Shown here piece after piece: positions 1 through 7,061 of a DNA stretch of 15,424 nucleotides. Source of the DNA: Scybalousia_A sp963588535 (GTDB taxonomy: Bacteria > Bacteroidota > Bacteroidia > Bacteroidales > P3); NCBI GenBank assembly GCA_963588535.1, contig CAVAII010000034.1, positions 1 through 15,424 on the forward strand, in the 5' to 3' direction. The notes beneath the pieces were generated by a model. That model saw only the letters and a list, made by a program, of their open reading frames with translations, was not told the DNA's origin and did no database searches. How positions within the stretch are numbered: the stretch's first letter is position 1; the number at the start of each line of letters is the position of its first letter. The position numbers and the translations under genes are program-made.

Positions 1-3000
1 CAATAATAATACGAACCAGCAAGTAAGTTTGTTAGACTTATTGTTTGTTTTCCACTATTGCCTTCCAATAATATTGATATTTCTTTTTCTCCTTTTATAT
101 TATAGATAACAAGAGAATACACACCGCCTTCTTCTAAGTTATAAACTACATTTATTTCGTTTATTGCAGGATTAGGAGAGATGTTTATATTGTAGTTATC
201 TATTTTCGGATTATCTTCAATGTTATTCTCGGTGTTATCGGTTGAAATATTCTTTGCTTTTGCCATGTAAGAATTATTTGTACTGTTGTTAAAGATAATA
301 GAAGGATGATAATCTGTCTTTATACCCTTAAAATATAGTATCTCTATGGCTAAAAGTCCTATTGAAGTCTCGTGCGTAGATAGATTGAGCAATATATTAG
401 TTGGTATGTTATAACTATTCTTGTATTGAGAAATATAATTATTCCACAATTCCACATCAGTAACCTCATTATTATCTACCGCAGTTAATATATCATTATT
501 TTCCGACAATAGACAATCATTACTACTATTCAAGTTAGTTAGAATAGGTGGATTAACAATAAATGTATCTATCTCTCCTAAATCATTTGTTACACCTTTT
601 ATACCACAAGCAGTACCTTGATTACTTGTTGATTTAATAGTTACATTCGAAGAATAAGGAGGTAATACATTCGATTCGTAATTCCAATAATTTATATCAA
701 CTCCATCATAGTTCAAAATAGACATTGTAACATTAGAAAACTCGTTATTAACAGGATTAGAAGTAGATCCTTGAATAGGTTTTATACCGCCCGAAGTAAC
801 ATTTACATTAGTATTAGTTTGTTTGGTAATATAAATAGCGTATTCTGTATTTTCGAACAGATTGCATTTGGTTACCAAGCCTTCATTTATGGCAAGTGAA
901 GGGAGAGAATTGTTAAATTGAGAAGTACTTCTTTGCATAAAATTCTTTCCTAAGGACTGTATGCCGATAAAGACATTGTTGAACTTGTTATTGTTAATGA
1001 CTTGATCGCTAAGAGTTAGTGGAAGAGTATTAGAAAGGCTTTGAGATTGGAAAGATATATTATCTATTTGTATACCTGCTGTTTTATTAGATTGCGATTG
1101 ACCAATAAAATCATTATTAGAAATAACAAAGTTCTTTGATAATTGCAAAGATACTCCTATTGCCTGCATATCCAACCAAGAGCCAGAATAACCTACTTGT
1201 GGATATAGGTTAAATGTGCTATTAGTAACGTTCATTGCGTATGAGTTGGTAGCAAATATACCGCAATAGTTGTTAGTAAATTGTGTTCTTGATATATTGC
1301 AAGGCTGGGAGTAAGCAGAACTTGTCCTTATTCCGTATGTAAGATGAGAGAAAGATGTAGGAATATCTAAAAGTAGAATATTTCCAGTAGTATCTTGTAA
1401 TTGTTGAGAATAATTTCTAATAGTATAACTTGACTCTACTGCAAGAATACCATGTGTAGTTTGATCTATACTTGGACGAGATATTCTTTTATCGTCAAAA
1501 GTACAACCAATAAATTCTACGCCTTGCACTTGCCACATACTTATGTGTGTATTCATATAAGAACCTTCGGGTACAAGCATATTAGTATCCCATACAAAAC
1601 TACAATTAGAGAAATAAGATACATTATCTAAAGTATCGTTACTTCCAATTGTAGAGGATATATTCCTATAAGAAAGAAATTCTATACTCTTGTTATTATT
1701 AAGAAAAGTTGTATTATTAGCCTTGATTATTCCACCTGTCTTATCCCAATTATAATTACTATCAATAGTAGATATGGCAACGTGTGCATTTTCAATAACG
1801 CTATTATTCAGTTCTACCACTCCTTGATTAGTCTCATCCTGCGATAGATTAGCATTTCCTTCTACAAGTATTCCCTGCCAATAAGAATCAGAACAATCTT
1901 TATAATTAGTTATTGTTGAGTTTTTAACAATAAGTTTGGCATTTGGTTCAACGATAATTTTTTTGTCTTTAAAAACTGCAATAGTTGTATTCTCTATTAT
2001 TAGTGTATCAGCAGATTTTACAACAAAATCATTTGTTATAGTTCTATATGTATCCCACTGTTCTGTATATCCATTTGTGATAGTATCTGTTTTTACTAAG
2101 ATTTGTCCGCAACCAAGATGAGTAAGATCTTCTATATTTGGGCAATTATCGTTGTCTAAATTTCTAAATTGAGCATAATCATTTACTCCTGCACTTGCAT
2201 TTGTAGAGATGTCTATTAGACCATTTTCGTAGATATTCAAATTAGCGTTATTTGAAATACAAACAAAAGCATTATCTTTTATAATTACCTCTCCGCCCTC
2301 TCTAATGATTAGGTTAGCATTAGGTTTAAGGATTAGTGTTGCACTCGAGTCTATAATAAGTTTTGCATTATTCTTTATCTCCAAAGTACTATTCTCTTCT
2401 ACTACAAAAGTACTTCTATTCTTTACTACTATATTGTTATTAGAATTGATTCTTAGATAACTATTACTTTGTGTTTTGATAATAGATGGATTAATAAAAT
2501 CCGTAATACCTAATAAAGTATCATTTACGGTACGATTGATTGTACCACTTTTATCCATTGTTATATTGGCATTGATGTTAATAGTATCTGCTGGGAATAT
2601 TACATCGCCACACATTCTGACATCTTGATTAAAATCATAATTATCAAAACTAATTTTAATCTTCATTCTACCAGTACTATCTTGTTCTAATATCTTTATC
2701 TTAACGCCAGACAAATAAATAGGGTCTAATAGTTGATTTTGATTATTTTGAATATTACCTGCGTGATATGTTTGTATATTAGTAATAGGAGGATTGGTGC
2801 AAATACCTATACTATCTCCAACTTGAAAAGGTGCTCTTATTCCTAAATTACCATGTACTATGTTATATCCATTTGTATTATTGGGATTATAACGCAAAGT
2901 GAAGTCATAATAATCTTTTGCACCTTTATCTATATCTGAGGTGTAATTAATCTCTCCATTATGATCAAAGTCCAAATAAATATTAGACGATTCATTATAA

Positions 3001-4286
3001 CCACTATACGCATTTGGTTGAGTTATAGTGAAACGAGGAGTGGGGTTATTACATAAAACACCCCAACCATGTTGAGTACAATCAATGGTATCTGCATCAA
3101 AATTACCTCTTCTGTGTAATAGCTTAAAACCATTTTTATTACTACTTGTACTATTTTTATTATCGTTTGTATTTTCTATATAGGCAATAAGTCCTCTTTG
3201 GATAGGAGGAATAATAACACTCGTATCACAAGGTTCGGTTTTCCAATCAATTCTATTTTCAAAAGGACTAATTCCTTGATGATTTTCTAACCATAGATAT
3301 TGATTACTATAAGGTAATTTTATTCTAATAGTTTCGCCTGTCATAAAGTAATCATCCAAGTAATACTCATTTGTACCACTTGCATAAGTTAAATCATTTG
3401 TAATATCTATCCAACCCAAATACCATCTTTCCCAAGCATTTGCTCCACCATAGACTTCATTATTGATAGAAGGCATCATACCTCCCATTTTTGTAGCATG
3501 TAGATTATTACCAACTACACCGTTACAACTTCCGTAATGAGGAGCATTAAACATTGCGTGTCCTATCTCATGGATGATGTTTTTAGAAGGATTTACTCCG
3601 TTTACGATAGTTATTCCTTGATTACTCCTTGTTTGTAAATTTTCAGATAAGTTACAATCAATAGAGCCTGCAAATCCACCTCCATTACCGAACCATTTTT
3701 CCATATTGTCATAAAGATCAGTATTTGGATTGCTGTAATATCTATAATTAACAACAACAAAATCTACTACACCATCTGGGTCAGATGTTTGATAGTGAGT
3801 AAAATTAGGTCTTTCTCCTCTGTTGTCGAAATACTGTTTAATAAGTGGCATCTGATTTCTATATTTACTAGCAACAGAATCCATTACTATTTGTGTTATA
3901 CCATTCCATTCTCCTGATGGTGCTATTGGTGGCAGTGCAATTCTTACATCTAAATAATCTCCAACAACTCTCAATCTATGTTCAGACATTTGATAAAAGT
4001 AATTTGATATACTTTTATTATTAGGGTCAAGAGTGTCAAATTGAGAATAATCGTGAAATAAGAACTGATCGCCTTCCGCCCAAGTAGGAATAGGATGATC
4101 TGCCGGCCAATTAATATCATTAGGATTCTCATTTGCCATACTCTCGTTTTGGAAAGTAACAAAGATAATTAGGATACGTAAATCTCCCATAGGTGTAAAA
4201 TCAGATCCAAACTCAGAAAATTGTTGAGAAAATACACTACTGAAAGAAAGTGTTAAAACTAATAGAAAAAAAGTAATTCTCTTCAT
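1..4286 (-). CDS. Giant T9SS-secreted M6-like metalloprotease with beta-helix (3' end beyond window)
   Basis: The frame is open for 1428 codons from the ATG at 4286 to the left edge; I translated it throughout and met no stop. Residues 1-21 are a signal peptide (MKRITFFLLVLTLSF..., cleavage near FSQQ). Residues about 30-480 resemble M6 (immune inhibitor A-type) metallopeptidases: a SNYFYQMSEHRLRVVGDY stretch, a DPDGVVDFVVVNY stretch, the zinc motif H239-E-I-G-H243 with a further His at 250, and AWERWYLGWI around 284-293. Residues 609-696 form 11 octapeptide repeats, and 749 to about 1160 look like a parallel beta-helix rich in Asn and Ser. From about 1367 there is a T9SS type A sorting domain (ISPNPAIN, then VYSLVIYNIKGEK and LLAGSYYY); only its last residues are missing. 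I infer a protein exported by Sec, then by T9SS to the surface or medium, that cleaves proteins. Its substrate is unknown. No Shine-Dalgarno is visible; a shared promoter lies 40 bases upstream. Confidence 0.87.
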   Translation of the reverse strand, partial: MKRITFFLLVLTLSFSSVFSQQFSEFGSDFTPMGDLRILIIFVTFQNESMANENPNDINWPADHPIPTWAEGDQFLFHDYSQFDTLDPNNKSISNYFYQMSEHRLRVVGDYLDVRIALPPIAPSGEWNGITQIVMDSVASKYRNQMPLIKQYFDNRGERPNFTHYQTSDPDGVVDFVVVNYRYYSNPNTDLYDNMEKWFGNGGGFAGSIDCNLSENLQTRSNQGITIVNGVNPSKNIIHEIGHAMFNAPHYGSCNGVVGNNLHATKMGGMMPSINNEVYGGANAWERWYLGWIDITNDLTYASGTNEYYLDDYFMTGETIRIKLPYSNQYLWLENHQGISPFENRIDWKTEPCDTSVIIPPIQRGLIAYIENTNDNKNSTSSNKNGFKLLHRRGNFDADTIDCTQHGWGVLCNNPTPRFTITQPNAYSGYNESSNIYLDFDHNGEINYTSDIDKGAKDYYDFTLRYNPNNTNGYNIVHGNLGIRAPFQVGDSIGICTNPPITNIQTYHAGNIQNNQNQLLDPIYLSGVKIKILEQDSTGRMKIKISFDNYDFNQDVRMCGDVIFPADTININANITMDKSGTINRTVNDTLLGITDFINPSIIKTQSNSYLRINSNNNIVVKNRSTFVVEENSTLEIKNNAKLIIDSSATLILKPNANLIIREGGEVIIKDNAFVCISNNANLNIYENGLIDISTNASAGVNDYAQFRNLDNDNCPNIEDLTHLGCGQILVKTDTITNGYTEQWDTYRTITNDFVVKSADTLIIENTTIAVFKDKKIIVEPNAKLIVKNSTITNYKDCSDSYWQGILVEGNANLSQDETNQGVVELNNSVIENAHVAISTIDSNYNWDKTGGIIKANNTTFLNNNKSIEFLSYRNISSTIGSNDTLDNVSYFSNCSFVWDTNMLVPEGSYMNTHISMWQVQGVEFIGCTFDDKRISRPSIDQTTHGILAVESSYTIRNYSQQLQDTTGNILLLDIPTSFSHLTYGIRTSSAYSQPCNISRTQFTNNYCGIFATNSYAMNVTNSTFNLYPQVGYSGSWLDMQAIGVSLQLSKNFVISNNDFIGQSQSNKTAGIQIDNISFQSQSLSNTLPLTLSDQVINNNKFNNVFIGIQSLGKNFMQRSTSQFNNSLPSLAINEGLVTKCNLFENTEYAIYITKQTNTNVNVTSGGIKPIQGSTSNPVNNEFSNVTMSILNYDGVDINYWNYESNVLPPYSSNVTIKSTSNQGTACGIKGVTNDLGEIDTFIVNPPILTNLNSSNDCLLSENNDILTAVDNNEVTDVELWNNYISQYKNSYNIPTNILLNLSTHETSIGLLAIEILYFKGIKTDYHPSIIFNNSTNNSYMAKAKNISTDNTENNIEDNPKIDNYNINISPNPAINEINVVYNLEEGGVYSLVIYNIKGEKEISILLEGNSGKQTISLTNLLAGSYYY
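2199..2462 (-). repeat. Octapeptide repeat array, 11 units, inside the M6-like protein
   Basis: Residues 609-696 of the large secreted protein divide into eleven consecutive 8-residue units without gaps, for example STLEIKNN, AKLIIDSS, ATLILKPN, ANLIIREG, GEVIIKDN and ANLNIYEN. Each unit has a hydrophobic core at positions 3-5 and a polar turn, often Asn, at positions 7-8. The DNA is not a simple tandem repeat, so the units have diverged while the protein period stayed fixed. The pattern fits a beta-solenoid stalk. A shorter run of similar units follows at residues about 760-794 (DTLIIENT, KLIVKNST). Confidence 0.75.
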
Positions 4287-4326
4287 GATCTTAAAAATTT
4301 TTATTGTTTGTTTTTATGTTTTATCG

Positions 4327-4441
4327 GTGCAAAGTTACAAATAATTTTGAAACTAGCAAATTTTTTTACATTTTTTTTGATTTTTTTGATTGGAAATATG
4401 TGGACAAATATATAATAACTTGATAATCTTGTATGTTATGT
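4327..4441. repeat. Duplicated 115-bp promoter segment, copy A
   Basis: This segment matches 5522-5636 over 115 bp with no gaps and only 5 mismatches (at 4360, 4419, 4420, 4431 and 4435). It begins at the GTGCAAAGTTAC edge and contains the minus-strand -33/-7 promoter, three long A-tracts and a TGTCCACATATTTCC stretch on the minus strand. It lies 40 bases upstream of the large T9SS protease gene and 75 bases past the stop of the neighbouring T9SS gene. Confidence 0.95.
4330..4360 (-). promoter_or_regulatory. Bacteroidota-type promoter of the M6-like protease gene
   Basis: On the minus strand there is a -7 box TAACTTTG (4337 to 4330), matching TAnnTTTG, and a TTTG (4360 to 4357) exactly 19 bases upstream as the -33 element. 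The predicted transcript start is roughly 36 bases before the ATG at 4286. A-tracts directly upstream may act like an UP element. Confidence 0.75.
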
Positions 4442-4475
4442 CGATTGTAAATATATGTTTATTGTTATTTTGTCT

Positions 4476-4497
4476 AAACTTACTATTGAATAAGTTT
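4476..4497 (-). other. Small AT-rich hairpin downstream of the 312-residue T9SS gene
   Basis: AAACTTA (4476-4482) and TAAGTTT (4491-4497) form a 7-bp stem with an 8-base loop, 19 bases after the stop of the gene at 4516. No U-run follows it on the minus strand, so it is only a weak terminator candidate. Confidence 0.25.
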
Positions 4498-4515
4498 GAT
4501 ATCTATTCTCTGCAA

Positions 4516-5454
4516 TTATAGTTTTATAATTCTTCTACTTATCGAACCTCGTTCTGAGAAAAGGTTAATAGTGTATACTCCAATAGGATAGTTGGATAAA
4601 TCCAAAACGCAGTTATTGTAGATATTTTTTTGTTGTATTATTTTGCCAGTCATATCAAACATAATAAGAAAAGCATGATTGTTTTCAATATCTATATTTA
4701 CATTACTCGTTGTAGGATTGGGATAAATATTAATATCGAAATTGCTAACGTCATCAATTCCTACAAAAATACAACAAGCATTATACTGACGTGCAGTTTT
4801 ACTTTGATATATAATCTCTCCATTTTGGCTACAACAGAATAATTCAGGAGAATAACCATCTATGCTCCAATAACGTGTAACCAACCCAAAATTACTACCA
4901 ATACCTTCAATCCATTCAAATTGTATACCTAAACCATGCTCTTTGTCTTCGATTATAAGACGTTTAAGGGGAGTATTGTCGATAATAATAGTATCTACAT
5001 CAATTATTGTGTAAAAAAAATTACCTGAAGTACTCTCACCGGCTGCAATTCCTCCGACGGAGATAGTATCACCGATATTTAAATTGAAGTCATATAATAT
5101 TTGTTCGTTAACAGAGTCATAATAACCCTCATGATATCCCCTATACAAAGTATCGTTGAAATTTCTAAAATATACTCTATTAGAATCTTCTCTAACTATT
5201 GTGTTTGCATATTTAAAATTAGAGTCGGAGTCTGAATTATATGCATACAACAATTTGCGATACTTCTTATTGTTTACTATCGTATCTTCTCCAAACTTGT
5301 ATGTATTTGTACATATACCGAAATTACGCAATCCATCATGCCATACTTTTGTTGTATCAACAATACTTTTGTTGACTTGTGCCGAAGTGGTGTAGTTTGC
5401 TAATGTTACCAATAAAGATAACGTAACTATCCCGATTGTTAATCTCGCTTTCAT
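4516..5454 (-). CDS. T9SS type A sorting-domain protein, 312 residues, function unknown
   Basis: A signal peptide covers residues 1-26 (MKARLTIGIVTLSLLVTLANYTTSAQ). The mature part has the look of a common Bacteroidales secreted family: a GEDTIVNNKKYRKLL stretch, REDSNRVYFRNFNDT, then YDFNLNIGDTIS, and FCCSQNGEIIYQ near residue 205. No catalytic motif is recognisable. Residues about 239-312 are a T9SS C-terminal domain: IYPNPTTSNVNIDI, then IMFDMTGKII, LSNYPIGVYTINLF and the basic end RRIIKL. It is therefore predicted to cross the outer membrane by T9SS and be anchored or released. Two CC pairs (about 204 and 227) could form disulfides. The start is supported by an AAGGAG Shine-Dalgarno 9 bases upstream. 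It shares its promoter sequence with the downstream giant protease. Confidence 0.9.
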   Translation of the reverse strand: MKARLTIGIVTLSLLVTLANYTTSAQVNKSIVDTTKVWHDGLRNFGICTNTYKFGEDTIVNNKKYRKLLYAYNSDSDSNFKYANTIVREDSNRVYFRNFNDTLYRGYHEGYYDSVNEQILYDFNLNIGDTISVGGIAAGESTSGNFFYTIIDVDTIIIDNTPLKRLIIEDKEHGLGIQFEWIEGIGSNFGLVTRYWSIDGYSPELFCCSQNGEIIYQSKTARQYNACCIFVGIDDVSNFDINIYPNPTTSNVNIDIENNHAFLIMFDMTGKIIQQKNIYNNCVLDLSNYPIGVYTINLFSERGSISRRIIKL

Positions 5455-5463
5455 TTTTTATTT

Positions 5464-5469
5464 CTCCTT
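5464..5469 (-). promoter_or_regulatory. Strong Shine-Dalgarno (AAGGAG) of the 312-residue T9SS gene
   Basis: On the minus strand AAGGAG lies 9 bases before the ATG at 5454. None of the other gene starts I inspected here shows so clear a match. That is usual in Bacteroidota, so this site stands out and fixes the start. Confidence 0.6.
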
Positions 5470-5521
5470 TTATTTATTTTGTTACTACTAATTTGTTTGT
5501 CTCTGATAACCAAATAACTAT

Positions 5522-5636
5522 GTGCAAAGTTACAAATAATTTTGAAACTAGCAATTTTTTTTACATTTTTTTTGATTTTTTTGATTGGAAATATGTGGAC
5601 AAATATATAATAATCTGATAATCTTATATATTATGT
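5522..5636. repeat. Duplicated 115-bp promoter segment, copy B
   Basis: This is the partner of 4327-4441, with 110 of 115 positions identical and no gaps. The two copies lie in the same orientation and each sits in front of a gene for a T9SS-exported protein. The flanks on both sides are unrelated, so the similarity ends sharply at both edges. Confidence 0.95.
5525..5554 (-). promoter_or_regulatory. Bacteroidota-type promoter of the 312-residue T9SS gene
   Basis: On the minus strand a -7 box TAACTTTG (5532 to 5525) has TTG (5554 to 5552) 19 bases upstream. The layout is identical to the promoter of the downstream protease gene. One of the 5 differences between the copies changes TTTG to ATTG at the outer base of the -33 box. 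The predicted leader is about 60 bases. Confidence 0.75.
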
Positions 5637-5705
5637 AATTTATAAAAATAGTTAAGAGTATATGGCAAACAAAATTTCTGAAGGGATACAATAATGCTAT
5701 AAAAA

Positions 5706-5775
5706 TTTGCTAATATCAAAGGGAGGGGGTGTTGGGAAAGAGAGGAACACCAGAACTCTGCTTGATATTAGCAAA
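5706..5775 (-). terminator. Perfect 14-bp inverted repeat with G-rich loop, probable terminator
   Basis: TTTGCTAATATCAA (5706-5719) is perfectly complementary to TTGATATTAGCAAA (5762-5775). The loop of 42 bases contains a nested 6-bp stem, GGTGTT (5728-5733) with AACACC (5746-5751). The plus strand of the loop is strikingly G-rich (GGGAGGGGG, then GGG) in an AT-rich setting. Read on the minus strand, the stem is followed by TTTTT, as expected for an intrinsic terminator of the barrel gene ending at 5803. The long loop is unusual for a terminator, so another role is possible. Confidence 0.5.
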
Positions 5776-5784
5776 ATATATTTA

Positions 5785-5801
5785 TTAGACAGACAGTCTA
5801 A
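5785..5801 (-). other. Short hairpin just after the barrel gene stop codon
   Basis: TTAGAC (5785-5790) and GTCTAA (5796-5801) form a 6-bp stem with a 5-base loop, one base past the stop codon of the outer-membrane protein gene. It may help protect the 3' end of the transcript or add to termination. Confidence 0.35.
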
Positions 5802-5802
5802 A

Positions 5803-6999
5803 TTATAGACCAATCATTACGCCGAAGGCAAATGGGAGGGCATCTTTTTGATAACTGTCTTTGAACATATCCATAACAGAATGAGAAACATAGAAAGTAA
5901 AACCATAGATCTCAACACCTAACAAACAATCAACCTTAAAGGCGTTAAACTCTTTGAAATGAGATCCTGTACTCTGCTCAATCTTGTCGCCAAACAAAGT
6001 ATAGTTGCGTTTGAAACCTGTGTGAGAATTGCGATAGTTGATACCTGCTATGGCACCTGCGTGAAGATGGAAATGTTCTGAGAAGTTGAAGTCAAATATC
6101 ACAGGGATAGTAATATAACGAGCAACAAGTTTGCATTTATCCAAAGATACATCGCTGCTTAGACTTGTAGCACTGCCACTTGCCGAGGAAGATGGGATAG
6201 GACCAAAGCCAAACTCATCTATATCGAAACCATTATCGAAACGGAACACATTGCTCTGAATACCGATACCTGTTGTAAAGGATACGACATTGTCAGGGCA
6301 GAAAGTGAAACGATAGATAATATCCCACTTATCAGACCATTTAAGGTAATAAGGGTCAGAGGAAGAAGGCGTTGAGAAAAGACCGTCTTTGGAGTAGTTA
6401 AGATAACCATAACCCCAAACGAAACCCGAAGAGATAGAACGTTTGCAAGGGGAGTAGATATGTGTCTCACTCTCGTTCTCGTCAAAATATTCTTCTAATA
6501 AATCGGTCAATTCTTGATAATCCTTATCCGTTAGGTCGATAGAGGAGGCGTAACTAGTCTTAGAACCATCATTATAATAAGATTTGATAGTCAAAGAGTA
6601 GTATTTCTTGCTCTTGCGGTTGGTTGTCTCGCTCTCGTTACTCATTGTGATACTAACAGAGTCTGCATCGAGGAAAAGAGTATCAGTCCTTGTAATCGTC
6701 TTATTCTTTTGTTTGGCAGTTAGATAAGCCCTGATATCCGTAAGTAGTTTGGTGTGTAGGTCTATATAATCTTCGTTGAAGTTATATACTCTGTGTCTAG
6801 TTGTTTGAGGATCAACAAGGGAAATATATCCAACAAGTTGTTTTGTTTCTCCTCTATGAAGGGTGATTGTTTTGTTGGACGTGATACCGTGCGAACTAAT
6901 AAGGGTATCTGTTCCTGATGTTTCGATGTTGTTAGCAGATAGTGTGTAACTTATTGCACCTAAGACTGCTACACTCAATAAACAAATTAACTTTTTCAT
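5803..6999 (-). CDS. Outer-membrane beta-barrel protein with soluble N-terminal part
   Basis: The signal peptide is MKKLICLLSVAVLGAISYTLSA. Residues about 25-185 are soluble-looking and charged: a HRGETKQLVGY stretch, then a helix-rich DYQELTDLLEEYFDENESE stretch. From about 190 to the end, alternating aromatic and polar strands appear (SSGFVWGYGYLNYS, WDIIYRFTFCPDNVVSFTTGIGI, YITIPVIFDFNF, FHLHAGAIAGINYR, LLGVEIYGFTFYVSHSV, FAFGVMIGL). These resemble the PorT/OMP_b-brl type of small barrel. The YITIPVIFDFNF plus LHAGAIAGINYR pair is typical of that class. I infer an outer-membrane protein whose N-terminal region faces the periplasm; its role is unknown. It starts 62 bases after aspS on the same strand and could be read through from that operon, since no good -7 box is visible. 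Confidence 0.8.
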   Translation of the reverse strand: MKKLICLLSVAVLGAISYTLSANNIETSGTDTLISSHGITSNKTITLHRGETKQLVGYISLVDPQTTRHRVYNFNEDYIDLHTKLLTDIRAYLTAKQKNKTITRTDTLFLDADSVSITMSNESETTNRKSKKYYSLTIKSYYNDGSKTSYASSIDLTDKDYQELTDLLEEYFDENESETHIYSPCKRSISSGFVWGYGYLNYSKDGLFSTPSSSDPYYLKWSDKWDIIYRFTFCPDNVVSFTTGIGIQSNVFRFDNGFDIDEFGFGPIPSSSASGSATSLSSDVSLDKCKLVARYITIPVIFDFNFSEHFHLHAGAIAGINYRNSHTGFKRNYTLFGDKIEQSTGSHFKEFNAFKVDCLLGVEIYGFTFYVSHSVMDMFKDSYQKDALPFAFGVMIGL

Positions 7000-7047
7000 T
7001 TCTTTTAGATATTTTTGGATTAAACTTTTTATTTCCGTTGTTAGTCC

Positions 7048-7061
7048 CTATCGTTTGATAG
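7048..7061 (-). other. Tiny hairpin directly after the aspS stop codon
   Basis: CTATC (7048-7052) and GATAG (7057-7061) form a 5-bp stem with a 4-base loop, adjoining the stop codon. No U-run follows on the minus strand, so termination here is doubtful. Confidence 0.25.

Larger units (their letters stand above)
5455..5802. other. 348-bp intergenic region between the T9SS gene and the barrel gene
   Basis: From right to left it holds a short hairpin next to the barrel stop (5785-5801), the 14-bp inverted repeat with a G-rich loop (5706-5775), about 70 bp of plain AT-rich DNA (5637-5705), the promoter copy B (5522-5636) and a leader of about 60 bases with a Shine-Dalgarno. No open frame worth calling is present. 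Confidence 0.7.

Noticed and set aside
1936..2121. 61-residue plus-strand open frame
   Set aside because: It is antisense to the beta-helix of the large secreted protein, and its hydrophobicity is a by-product of AT-rich codons on the other strand.
3971..4162. 63-residue minus-strand open frame
   Set aside because: It lies in another frame of the large M6-like gene, which has coherent signal peptide and protease sequence across this stretch.
4327..5636. The two 115-bp copies as ends of a mobile element
   Set aside because: They are direct, not inverted. No transposase or target duplication is seen, and the DNA between holds only an ordinary secreted-protein gene. A duplicated promoter explains them better.
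6219..6485. 88-residue minus-strand open frame
   Set aside because: It is a shifted frame within the outer-membrane barrel gene, with no signal peptide, motif or start context of its own.
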